Of a stretch of 64,000 nucleotides of DNA, positions 48,929 through 60,320 are shown piece after piece (position 1 is the stretch's first letter; the number at the start of each line of letters is the position of its first letter). The notes beneath the pieces are model-generated. The model saw only the letters and a list, made by a program, of their open reading frames with translations. It did no database searches and was not told where the DNA came from. This DNA comes from Adenanthera pavonina. Lineage: Eukaryota > Streptophyta > Magnoliopsida > Fabales > Fabaceae. The stretch covers positions 15,086,001 through 15,150,000 of the forward strand of contig JAIVEN010000013.1 of assembly GCA_026686845.1 (NCBI GenBank), read 5' to 3'. A program made the translations under genes and the position numbers.

Positions 48929-50242
48929 TTTTCAATCAAGTGTTTTGATGATTCCAAACCAACCTTCAAGAACTTGGAATAAAGATATCAAAGGTGCACA
49001 AAAGGTTCATGTGAGGGAATTCTGGAGAAATCTGAGCAAGGATTCATGTAGGATGTTTAGTAATATTTTAATTTGAGTAAAAAGCTTTGATTTGGTGAAA
49101 AGATCTTTTAAAACCTTGATTCTATGTTAAAACATGGAACATTTGAAAAACACCACCAACAGATGAAGTTTGAAAGGTTAATACCAATCTGTCACAGTGA
49201 AAGTTCGAACTTTGGCCTTGGAAATTCGAATTTCGTACTAAAACTGAATAAGTCTAAAGAGAAACTTCTCTGACAGATGAATTTTGACTTGAGAAAATTT
49301 GAATTTTGATAAGTGTCTGAAAGGAGCTTTCAGTAACAAATGAACTTCGAGTTTTGAAAATTTGAATTTCAGACAAAAAGTAACTTATGAAAACTAAAGA
49401 AATTCGTCTGAAATTATGTCAAAGTTCATCTGAAACCAAAATTAGATTGGATTTCAAAATTGTTCACTGACAGATGAACTTTGAACATGAAAATTCAAAT
49501 TTCAGAAACTAAGCTTGTAAGCCTGTTACAATGATATGTTGACATACGAATGACAGTATTTATAAATTCAAATTTTGAAGTTAGTCTAAAAAGAGGTCTC
49601 TCTGATAGACGAATTTTGTCCTTTGAAAATTTGAATTTCGGATTAGATGAACTACTGTGCCTTATAAACCAGCTATGAACAGACAAATTTAGGGGTTCCA
49701 AAATTCGAATTTCGAAGGCACTGTAGCAAATTGAAAATACTGTTCACACTTAACAGAACATCTTCGAACATGAAAATTCGTATGTCATAACATAGAAACA
49801 TTTTCCAAATATCAAAATTTGAACTTTGCTTCATGACAGACGAACTTCAGATATTCAACGTTAAAGTCTTTAGCCTTCGATTTCTGTGAAATTAGTCTAT
49901 TGACCAACTGAAATTCGAATTTCAGAATGTCAGAAGCATTAAATGTGGTTGGTTAACGGATAGTTTTTCAGAGTAATCATTGGATAACTTCTCCAACGGA
50001 TAGATTTTGTCTCTAACATATATTTGAGACCTAAATCTATAAATAAAACATCATTTGAAGTTGTGCGTAACGATTTTAACTTTGTATATACTGAAACTCT
50101 ACCAAATCATCTACTCAAAGTCTCTTACTCTCTCACTTCAGTATTTGTACTCCAACTTTGCTTTCTTCACCTTCTTGACATTTTGCAGAAAATTTTAATC
50201 TTCTCAATTCACCCCCCTTTTGGGAAGCCAGCTTATCTAACA
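48929..50242 (+). repeat. 5' LTR of element C, with internal deletion
   Basis: 1314 bp. The start has decayed (TTTTCAATCA for TGTTGAATCA). It lacks about 345 bp just after TTTGTACTCCAACTTT (near 50160) that the 3' LTR retains, including the conserved hairpin. TATA box TATAAATAA at 50038-50046. Confidence 0.9.
49156..49925 (+). repeat. U3 word array, element C 5' LTR
   Basis: About twelve units of CAGACGAA/CAGATGAA-type words paired with AAATTCGAATTT-type palindromes in under 0.8 kb, e.g. near 49211, 49268, 49345, 49474, 49608 and 49712. Confidence 0.8.
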
Positions 50243-50244
50243 AG

Positions 50245-50256
50245 TGGTATTAGAGC
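50245..50256 (+). other. Primer-binding site of element C
   Basis: TGGTATTAGAGC, two bases after the LTR; one mismatch to the initiator tRNA-Met complement. Confidence 0.85.
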
Positions 50257-50297
50257 CCAGATTCCCAATCAAATGATTTCACAGTCCGGGAATTAAA

Positions 50298-52080
50298 ATG
50301 ACAGGTTTTGGAGAAAGCATACTACCAGAGGGCAACAACACAAACAGACCACCTGGCTTTAGTGGAGAACACTACGGCTACTGGAAGATGAGGATGCAAA
50401 TCTATCTCCAGTTAATTGATCTGGACATCTGGTCAGTCATTCAGAAGGGAGATTTTGTCCCAATGGCTTTGGAAGATGATGGGAAGTACATAGAGAAGCC
50501 AGAATTTGAATGGAATGAGGAAGATAGAAGAAGAGTCTTGCTGAACTTCAAGGCAAACACTGTTTGGTCAGTGCTTTGAATCAAGACAAATTCTACAGGG
50601 TCTCACAATGCTCTACTGCCAAAGAAATATGGGACACCTTGCAAATTGCTCATGAAGGAACAACTAGAGTCAGGGAAATAAACTGAATACATGCATAGGT
50701 GAATACAAAAGCTTTCGAATGGCTAAAAGAGAAAATGTAAAAGAGCTACAAAAGAGATTCACCCTCATTGTGAATCAACTAAAGAGTCTGGAAAAGGAGT
50801 ACACTCAAACAGAAAAGGTCAGAAAGATCCTCAGAGCTCTCCCTCTGGAATGACAACCCAAAGTAACAGCAATAGAGGAAGCCAAAGGAGAATCAATGGC
50901 CTCTGTCACTGCTCTTTTTGGTAGCCTCTAGGAGTATGAAGGAAAAATGAAGGCTCTCAAAGAAGCAGGACAAGACAGAAAGAAGAAAGGTCTTACTTTG
51001 AAAGCTGCTGAAGAGAAAGAAAAAAAATCTGACAATTGAGATGAGCTAGATGAAGAAACTTTGGCTATGATGGTCAGAAAATTTGGAAGATTCTACAGCA
51101 AGAAGAGAAACAAGAAAATTTTAAAGAAAGGAGCAGATGGAGATAGCAAGAGAGAAGTAAAAGAACCTGTCACTTGCTATGAGTGTAAAAAGCAGGGACA
51201 TATCATGTGGGATTGTCCATAATTTCTCAAGAAGCAAGAAAAAGAAAAGAAATCTACAGACAAAGGCAAGAAGAAAAGAGCTTACATTTCATCAATATAG
51301 GGCCAGCTCAGATAAAGAAGAAGATAATGAAGATGAAAGTGCCAACATCTGTCTGATGGCTCTTGCCTCTGAAGAAGCTGAAATCCCATGTAGCAGTGAT
51401 AAAAAAGATAAGGTATATAAATCTGAACCTTCCTATTCTGAATTGCTGGATGCATTTTATGAGCTGCATGATGAGTTTGTTAAGGCTGCTAAAGAATTGA
51501 AGCAAGCTAAGAAAAAGATTAACAAACTAGAATCTCAATGCAACATCTCTAAAATTGCTTCTCTACCTATTGCTGAATCTGCTTGCTGTAAATCATGCAT
51601 TGAACTAAAGCAAACCAATGAATATCTAGTGAAAAGCATGTCTAGGCTTACTAAAGGTAAAGATATGTTGTTTACTTTAATAGAAAGCCAAAGAATATCA
51701 TAGGGAAAGGCTGGACTTAGTTATGATCCTTGTGCTGTAAAAGAATAGATTAGGAAGAAAAAACATAATATGTACATGAGACACTTTGTACATGCTAGTG
51801 GCACTAGAAAGAAAGAACATATTTCTTAGCATATTGAATCTTATGATCAACCAAGGCATGCAAAACAAAAATATTATCTGTATTGTTTTCTTCCTATATC
51901 TCAATCCAGTAGTCCCTTTACCACCTGTCACTTTTGTAACAAGAAGAGGCATATTTCTAACCCATGCACTTTAAAGAAAAATGAACTTGACAGGAAGGTT
52001 AAATGGGTTCCCAAAGGTACATCTGTATCTAGGGAAAAGACTACTGACAGGAAAGGACCCAAGCAAATTTGGGTACCTAA
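50298..52080 (+). pseudogene. Element C gag, degraded
   Basis: Opens MTGFGESILPEGNNTNRPPG and is open to about 50579, where a frameshift follows. TGA at 50851 is at the same codon as the TGA in element A; B has TGG. The first zinc knuckle is complete (51175-51218: CYECKKQGHIMWDC). An acidic, then Lys-rich helical region follows (about 51330-51700), and a second CCHC knuckle (51926-51967: CHFCNKKRHISNPC) just upstream of the protease. Confidence 0.85.
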
Positions 52081-52104
52081 AAAGAAAATATGAACTTTGT
52101 TTTG

Positions 52105-55100
52105 CAGGTCTGTCTCAAAGCTAGAAAGAGTAATAAATGGTATATGGACAGTGCTTGCTCAAGTCACATGACCGGTGACAAGGAGAAGTTCATCACCCTT
52201 AGAGACAAGAAAGGAGGAAAGGTGACCCTTGGAGGTGATCAATATGGCAAAATATTGGCATTGGCATTGTGGGAAAGAATCCTGAAACATCCATTGAAGA
52301 GGTGCTGTATGTGATTGGCCTTAACCACAATCTGCTAAGTGTGAGCCAGACATGTGACAAAGGAAACTGGGTGCTATTTAACTTAAAGTTCTGCCTGGTC
52401 ATCAAAAAAAGTGATCACAAAGTAATTCTCAAAGCTCAAAGGGATGGTAATTGCTATACTATTGATCTTGATGAACTTCCTCCCTTAGATTCTGTCTACT
52501 TGATTAGCCAGGATAATGATAGTTGTTTGTGGCATAGAAGATTAGCTCATGTTAACATGAATCAACTATCAAAACTGGTTAAAAATGAGTTAGTCATTGG
52601 CCTACCAAAAATTACTTTTGAAAAAGACAAAGAATGTGATGCATGCCGAAGAGGAAAATAGACTAAATCTTCTTTTAAATCTAAAAATGTAGTCACCATA
52701 ACTAGACCACTAGAACTATTGCGTATGGATTTAATTGGTCCATCTAGGGTAAAAAAGCATTCGTGGAAATCTGTATGTGCTTGTAATTGTAGATAATTAC
52801 TCTAAATTTACATGGACATTGTTTCTCTCATCTAAAAGTGATACCTTTGATGCATTTGTAACCTTAGCCAAGAAAGTGCAAAATAAGAAGCGTATTTCCA
52901 TTGTGTCTATCAGGTCAGATCATGGAGGAGAGTTTGAGAACTCATATTTCCTGGAGTATTGTAATAAGCATGGAATTGATCACAACTTCTCAGCTCCAAG
53001 AACTCCTCAACAGAATGGAGTAGTAGAGAGGAAGAACAAAATAATTGGAGAGATGGCTAGAGCTATGCTGAATGAAAAGAAACTCTCTTAAGTATTATGG
53101 GCTGATGCAGTAAACACAGCAAGCTACATCATAAATAGAGCCTACATCAGACCAATTCTTAGGAAGACTCCTTATGAGCTGTACAAAGGAAGAAAGTCAA
53201 ATCTCTCACATCTCCATGTGTTCGGCTGCAAGTGCTTCATTCACAACAATAGAAAGGAGAATCTGGGTAAGTTTAATGCCAAATCTGATGAAGATATATT
53301 TCTGGGCTATTCTAGTAGAAGTAAGGCATATAGAGTTTTTAATAAAAAGTCTAAAGTGGTAGAAGAATCTGTGGATGTAGTATTTATTGAAAATGAAATT
53401 GCTTCCAAACATGTTACTGATGAGGATGATCTTGTCTCAAACTTTAAAAAGTTAGATGTTTCTTATGAAGGAAAAATTGAACCTCCAAAAATATCTGAAT
53501 CTATTAACATAGAGGAAGATATTCAGGAAAGAGATTTTGAGGATGAAAATAATGATGAAAAATCTCAAGGACTCCTTAGAGCTTGGAGATATCAAAGGAA
53601 TGATCCTGTTGATCAAGTGATAGGGAATGTTCAAGAGAGAGTTAAAACCAGAAGACAATTAAGTGATCAAATGATTAATTGTGCTTTCATCTCACAAATT
53701 GAACCTAAATGCACTAAGGAAGCCTTAACTAATTAGTACTAGATTTTGGCAATGCAAGAAGAGTTAAACCAGTTTGAAAGAAATCAAGTTTGGGACTTAG
53801 TGCCTAGACCCAAAAATCATCCTGTCATTGGCACTAAATGGGTTTTTAGAAATAAAATTGATGAATCAGGGTCAATAATCAGAAATAAAGCTAGATTGGT
53901 TGCAAAAGGATATAATTAAGAAGAAGGTATTGATTTTGAAGAAACCTTTGCTCCAGTGGCTAGACTAGAAGCAATTAGAATTCTGTTAGCATATGCATGC
54001 ATGAAAAATATTTTGTTGTATCAAATGGATGTGAAGAGTACCTTTCTAAATGGATATATCATGGAAGAGGTTTATGTAGATCAACCTCCAGGCTTTGAGG
54101 ATTCAACAAAACCAAACCATGTTTATAAACTGAAGAAAGCCCTTTACGGTTTAAAGCAAGCCCCTAGAGCATGGTATGAAAGATTAAGTAATTTCTAATT
54201 GAAAAGGGGTTCAATAGGGGAAAAGTAGATACAACCTTATTCACCAAGAAAGAAAATAAAGATTTACTTATTGTTCAAATTTATGTTGATGATATTATAT
54301 TTGGTGCTACTAATGAATCTCTTTGCAAGAATTTTTCTAAGCTAATGCAGGGAGAATTCGAAATGTCCATGATGGGTGAACTCAACTTCTTCCTTGGATT
54401 GCAAATCAGGTAGTATGATGATGGTATCTTTCTCAACCAATCTAAGTATTTGAAGGAATTGCTAAAAAAGTTTGGGATGAAGAATGCCAAGCCAATGGGA
54501 ACACCTATGGCTACAACAACTAAACTGGATATGGATGAAAAGGGGAAAATGTTTGACATAACCCAATATAGAAGAATGATTGGATCCCTACTATACCTAA
54601 CTGCTAGCAGACCTGACATCATGTTTAGTGTCTGTATGTGTGCAAGATTCCAGTCATATCCCAAGGAAACCCATACAACTGTTGTGAAGCGTATCTTCAG
54701 ATATCTTATTGGAACATCACAGATGGGTCTTTGGTATTCAAAAGGCAATGGAGAAGATCTCAAAGGATACACTGATGCTGATTTTGCAAGATCCAAAACT
54801 GACAGAAAAAGCACAAGTGGAACTTGTCAATTTCTTGGAGGATCCTTGGTTTCATGGTTTAGCAAAAAGCAAAACAGTGTGGTCTTATCCACAACAGAAG
54901 CTGAATATGTTGCAGCTGGAAGCTGTTGTGCCCAAATCATCTGGATGAGATAGCAGCTTGAGGATCTTGAGGTTAAGATGAAGGAAATACCAATAATGTG
55001 TGATAACCAAAGTGTCATAAACATCACAAAGAATCCTGTCATGCATTCAAGGATAAAACATATTGAAGTTAGGCACCACTTCATAAGGGATCATGTACTA

Positions 55101-55232
55101 AAAGGAGAAATCTAATTAGAATACATCCCAACAGAGGATCAAGTTGCTGACATCTTGATAAAGCCTCTATCAGAAGATAGACATTGTAAAATTAGGAGAG
55201 AATTGGGTATGGTAAATCCCAATGAACTGTAA
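52105..55232 (+). pseudogene. Element C pol: protease, integrase, RT, RNase H, degraded
   Basis: The best preserved pol here. The protease box WYMDSACSSHMTG keeps the catalytic Asp (52147-52149). The integrase zinc domain LWHRRLAHVNMNQL..CDACRRGK is intact up to a TAG at 52659. A frameshift near 52752 precedes the core (RSDHGGEF, NGVVERKN, Glu kept). RT runs 53790-54480 with YVDD at 54282-54293, after a frameshift near 54200. RNase H is at about 54770-55100 (YTDADFARSK, STTEAEYVAAGSCC). A TAG at 54951 is shared with element A. The final stop is at 55230-55232. Confidence 0.9.
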
Positions 55233-56169
55233 GTAAATCCTTGTGCAATTCTGTTTTTAGATTTTCTAACATTAAATAAATTCTAAGTTAAGCATTGGAG
55301 AAAATTTAATGTAAGTTGCAGGTGCTCTTCATGAGTTTGAATGACAATAGATCTGAGTTCTGGATCCATTCTGTAAGTTTTTAAAGTTGAAATTCGTATC
55401 TTAGTTGTGTGTTAGATGAATTTCCTTGATAAACTGTGTTTCTGAATAAGTCAGCATGGTCAACATTCGAATTTCGATACCCAATAGATGAACTTAAACT
55501 TGGTATACATTGGAACAGTTCTCGATGGTCCCTCGAAATTTGTCTGTTGGTCCTTGAAAGTTCGAATTTTCAAAAATAAAAGTTTCAAAGTTATGTTTGT
55601 CTAACATGATGATTATACAAATGATTATTTCTTAACATATGAATGTTGGAGAACCTTTACAAAGTAAAGAAATTCAAATTCTGATTCAAAATTCATTTGT
55701 TGAAACTTGCTCATAATGTTGAATCTCTGAAAGATGAATGTTCATATGCATAATTTGTCTATTGATTGTTGCATTGATTGTTACTTGATGCTTGCTCTTC
55801 GAAATTTGAACTTTGTTGAATCAAAGTTCGTCTATTCATCCTATGCTAATTGAACCAAGCCTCTGTCAGATGAACTTTCAGAAGAAAATTCATCTGTCAG
55901 TAAGCTTTGCTGAACAGTTTAACTTTTAACTACTCGAAGTTTGAATTTTGACCCCTCAAAATTCGTCTGTCAGGCGGTTACTTACGTTAAAACTGACGGT
56001 TTTCCTCTGAACAGACTCAACCCTATTCATTCCTTCTCTGAGTCTATTCAAATTCTCTCTTCAATGCTCTTAAATTCTGATCGAAAATCTTCATTTCCCA
56101 CCGTTTAAACTCCCTTTCACATCCTATAAACCCATTCCTAGCCTTATTCTGAAACTTTCATCCATGAAA
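55233..56169 (+). repeat. Leader between pol and extra ORF of element C, with inverted word array
   Basis: Non-coding. From about 55390 to 55990 it carries TTTGTCTGTTG, TTCGTCTATTC, TTCGTCTGTCAG and AAATTCGTATC-like words, reverse complementary in sense to the U3 array. Confidence 0.7.
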
Positions 56170-58367
56170 ATGGCAAGGGTAAAGAATCCTGAAGCTGGAA
56201 AAGGAGAGGCATATCCAAAGAGATCGGTCAAATCCCAATATGCCTCAAAGGAGGGTGAAAACCCAAAGAGAAAAGCCGAATCAAGCAAGGCAACTCCCTC
56301 CAAATGATAAAAGACAACCATAAAGGAAGAATCAAAGAAAATTGGACCCTCTTCTTCGAAGAAAGCAGAGCCTTCTATTCCAATTCCTACTGCTGATACT
56401 GTTGCTTCCACTTCCTCCTCTAGTACTAAATCTAGAGAATACCAACTCACAACAATGCCATTATGGAGCACTCCTCAAATTCATGAAGAATACTCAACCA
56501 AGTTTGCAAGTAAAAAGGTAATCAAGTCTTACTGTGTGAACTTGGAAGATTTCTTGGTCTCTAACAATTTTGATGCTGGGATATGGATGCTAAGATATAA
56601 GAATATGTTAGAGATACTGGAGAGGTATGATGATGAAGTGGTTAAGACATGGTATGCCTCCTTGAAATACAACAGCAAGAAGAAGAAGAGGGAGGTCAAT
56701 CTGAGATCAAGGACCATCTAGCTCACAGATGAAACTCTCAATGAAGTGTTAGAAATCCCAGGGCAAGATGGCCTTAAGATTGACATCACTGCTTCTGGAT
56801 ATATGGATGATGCAGAGACTGCTGATGAAGAAGGTGGTCCCTTTCTGAACTACAAGGAGAGTACAATCCTGAACACTTTGTTCATAAGAAAGGAGAATAG
56901 GCCAACCATAAACTTGTCAAAGCCCACAGACCTCAGTGCTCAAGTGAGGATCCTACACTACATAGAGACTGGGATTATCTTCAACAAAGGAGGTAGCTTC
57001 AACCTGATTACAAGGGCAGAGGCACATGTGATGGCAGCAATCATGTGTGGAAAGCTCATCATCATGGGACATATCATACTCCAGCACATGATCAAGGAAA
57101 GGGATCAGAGGAAAGATTCCACACTCCCCTATGCAGCAATCATTTCCAGAATTCTACAAGATGCTAGAATTCAACACCTTGAGAAAGGGAAAGGGAAGCC
57201 TATTGACATTTTCAAGGAAGAGGAACTACAAAGAATGGGAATTGAGAGAAATGAAGGAAGATGGATTGGAAAGGGAGCAGGAAAATCTAAAGATCTCTTC
57301 TTTATTGAAGATGCCTCCCTATAGCAAGAAGGTACCTCTAAGGCTCCTGCAAGACCTATACCTCAGCCTTCTCTGCCTGTCCCATCTCCATCTAAGCCTA
57401 CTCACATTCCATCTACTTCCTCCTCTCGTGCCAAGCCAACCAAGATCACTGAGTTATATGACAGTTTGTCTACACTCATACTTAGCATCAGGGATGAGCA
57501 AAATGCCAAATTTGCTCATCTGCAAGATCAGATTCACCAGCTGGCCAAGAACATGAAAGTGGTTGCTGATGCATATGAAGACATTCAGAGTGCAATCCTT
57601 GCCACATCAGCTCCACCTCAGCCAGGGTTCTCTGAGCCTGCTAAGTCTCCATCTCTTGAGCCTCCAAGCCCCATTGAGCTAGCCTCTTCTGAGCATGATG
57701 ATGGTGTAGATGATACTGAGGCTGCTGGTACACTGAGCACACCAAGTCCTGGTCCTCCCTTGGACTACGGTATGGAAGAAGAAGGCCCTCGAGATTCAAG
57801 CTCTCATGATCCCATTCCAGCAGATGCTCAAGAGTCAATCTTGTCCCAGCAAGAATCTGAGCAAGTAGAGAATTAGTGGCAGCCATCTCTACTTCACCAT
57901 TCATGCAGGCTGCCATAAATGAAGAAAGGAGCATTGTGCCTTTTGTTGATCTGGAAGCCATTGCACATAATGTTCTCTTACAAGCTCAGAGAAGAAGGCT
58001 TGAAGAAATGTTTCCTCCTTCTGCTCCCTCACCTGTTTTATATTATAGTTTCTCGAAGGAAAGAAAGGCACAATTGGCAGTCATAAGGTGATAAATTTCT
58101 GAACTTCTTGAGATTTCTGATGATGAAGATGAAGACACAAGTTCTGAAGTTTCTGGGTCCTTGCCAAAGCTCAATCCAAAAATGCCATTTGTCCCTGTGC
58201 CTCTTCAAGCTCTTCCAGTGTCTCAAATCCCTCCTCCTGCAGATTTTGTTCACTTTTCTGATAATATCAAAAAGGGGGAGAAAAGTGAGCAAACTGGGAC
58301 TGGAAAGTCTGCTGCTGAGCCTTCTGGAAAGACTTACAGTAAGAAGACTAAGTCAAAGAAGAAGTGA
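56170..58367 (+). pseudogene. Element C extra ORF (third ORF after pol), about 730 codons, degraded
   Basis: Begins MARVKNPEAGKGEAYPKRS, with a basic Lys/Ser segment, two stops near 56305 and a Ser/Thr-rich linker. The central domain is open for long stretches (56455-57324), broken by a TAG at 56719: FLVSNNFDAGIWMLRYKN, EILERYDDEVVKTWYASL, AEAHVMAAIMCGKLIIMGHI. Then come a Pro/Ser-rich part, a heptad-like segment (57466-57600: ILSIRDEQNAKFAHLQDQIH), acidic Ser/Pro sequence, an Ala/Leu-rich helix (LEAIAHNVLLQAQRRRLEEM) and a Lys-rich end at 58367. It resembles proteins annotated as 'putative plant transposon protein'; its biochemical role is unknown. No membrane segment seen. Confidence 0.8.
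58269..58284 (+). other. Internal polypurine-tract-like motif, element C
   Basis: AAAAAGGGGGAGAAAA within the end of the extra ORF. Another, GAGGGGGAGC, lies at 58583. Confidence 0.55.
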
Positions 58368-58646
58368 TTAGAACTTAGGCTTGGGTCCTCTTGTAGTGTT
58401 ATGTTATGTTTCTGTTGTTTGTGTTTTATGTACTTCGAACTATTGCATGAATTGTTTTCTGTAAAGTAATGATTGTTGAAATGAAAGAATTCCTTGCTTG
58501 CAATGATCTATTCCTATTAATCTTTGAATCTCTTTACTTGATCTACTATATATGATATCTTTTGAAATATAATGCATATGTTGAGGGGGAGCTTGTTTAA
58601 GCAAACCCAAATACTAATCCAGTTTGTAAGTTGTTTTGTCATCATC

Positions 58647-58660
58647 AAAAAGGGGGAGAA
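58647..58660 (+). other. Polypurine tract of element C
   Basis: AAAAAGGGGGAGAA, directly before the 3' LTR. Confidence 0.85.
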
Positions 58661-60320
58661 TATTGAATCAAGTGTTTTGATGATTCCAAACCAACCTTCA
58701 AGAGATTGGAATAAAGATATCAAATGTGCACAAAAGGTTCAAGTGAGGGAATTCTGGAGAAATCAGAGCAAGGATTCATGTAGGATGTTTAGTAATATTT
58801 TAATTTGAGTAAAAGACATTGATTTGGTGAAAAAGATGTTTTAAAACCTTGATTCTATGTTAAAACATGGAGTATTTGAAAAACACCCCCCAACAGATGA
58901 AATTTGAAAGGTTTATACTGATCTGTCATCTTGGAAATTCGAACTTTGGCTTTGCAAATTCAAATTTCGTATTGAAACTGAACAAGTCTGAAGAGAAACT
59001 TCTCTGACAGATGAATTTTAACTTGAGAAAATTTGAATTTTGATAAGTGTCTGAAAGAAGCTTTCAGTAACAGACGAACTTTGAGTTTTGAAAATTTGAA
59101 TTTCAAACAAAAAGTAACTTATGAAAACTAAAGAAATTCATTTGAAATTATGTCAAAAGTTCATCTAAAACCAAGATTAGATTGGATTTCAAAATTGCTC
59201 ACTGACAGATGAACTTTGAACATGAAAATTCAAATTTCAGAAACTAAGCTTGTAAGCCTATTACAATGATATGTTGACATACGAATGACAGTATTTATAA
59301 ATTCGAATTTTGAAGTTAGTCTGAAAAGAGGTCTCTCTGATAGACGAACTTTGCCCATTGAAAATTCGAATTTCGAATTAGATGAACTACTGTGCCCTAT
59401 AAACCAGCTACGAATAGACAAATTTTGGGGTTCCAAAATTCAAATTTCGAAGGCACTGTAGCAAATTGAAAATACTGTTCACACTTAACAGAACATCTTC
59501 AAACATGAAAATTCGTATGTCACAAAATAGAAACATTTTCCAAATATCAAAATTCGAACTTTGCTTCATGACAGACGAACTTCGGATATTCAACGTTGAA
59601 GTCTTTAGCCTTCGGTTTTTGTGAAATTCGTCTGTTGACCAACTGAAATTCAAATTTCAAAATGTCAGAAGCATTAAATGCGGTTAGTTAACGGATAGTG
59701 TTTCAAAGTAACCGTTGGATAACTTCTCCAACGGATAGATTTTGTCTCTAACATATAGTTGAGACCTAAATCTATAAATAAAACATCATTTGAAGTTGTG
59801 GGTAACGATTTTAACTTTGTATATACTGAAACTCTGTCAAATCATCTACTCAAAGTCCCTTACTCTCTCACTTCAATATTTGTACTTCAACTTTCATATT
59901 CACTCTGTCTAAGAGAGTTTAATCATTGTAAACAATCTTATCTTCATCTGGAAGAAAAATTTTCTTGTGAAGGGATATCACAAGGGATTGTGAAGCACTT
60001 AGTAAGAGTGCATAGAGTAAAAGAGTGAGCTCTAGAAATAGAGCATCATCTTTGTACTGAGGCATTTGCAAGAAGCCCATTGAATTATTGCAGAATAGTT
60101 GAAAATCTCAAGTGGTGACTTGGGGACTGGATGTAGGTCAAGTAGAGAGACTGAACCAGGATAAATATCTAAGTTTTCTTCTCTTTACTGCTACTTTTAC
60201 AGTTTATTCATTTATACTCTATTTTACTATCATACTTTGCTTTCTTCACCTTCTTGACATTTTGCAGAAAATTTTAATCTTCCTAATTCACCCCCCTCTT
60301 GGAAGCCAGCTTATCTAACA
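58661..60320 (+). repeat. 3' LTR of element C
   Basis: 1660 bp, TATTGAATCA (from TGTTGAATCA) to TATCTAACA. U3 word array at about 58890-59665, TATA box 59773-59780, hairpin CTTGTGA / TCACAAG at 59964-59984. It is complete, unlike the 5' LTR. Confidence 0.9.

Larger units (their letters stand above)
48929..60320 (+). mobile_element. Sirevirus-like Ty1/copia element C, full-length but mutated
   Basis: An 11,392-bp element flanked by perfect duplications CCCAT (48924-48928 and 60321-60325). 5' LTR 48929-50242, primer site, gag-pol, extra ORF, polypurine tract and 3' LTR 58661-60320. It sits in element B between the second Gag knuckle and the protease. Removing C and one CCCAT restores AAATGGGTTCCC, the sequence C itself has at the homologous place. 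In an 83-base LTR stretch (49784-49866 against 59519-59601) I count five differences, four of them transitions, so the insertion is not recent. Confidence 0.95.
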
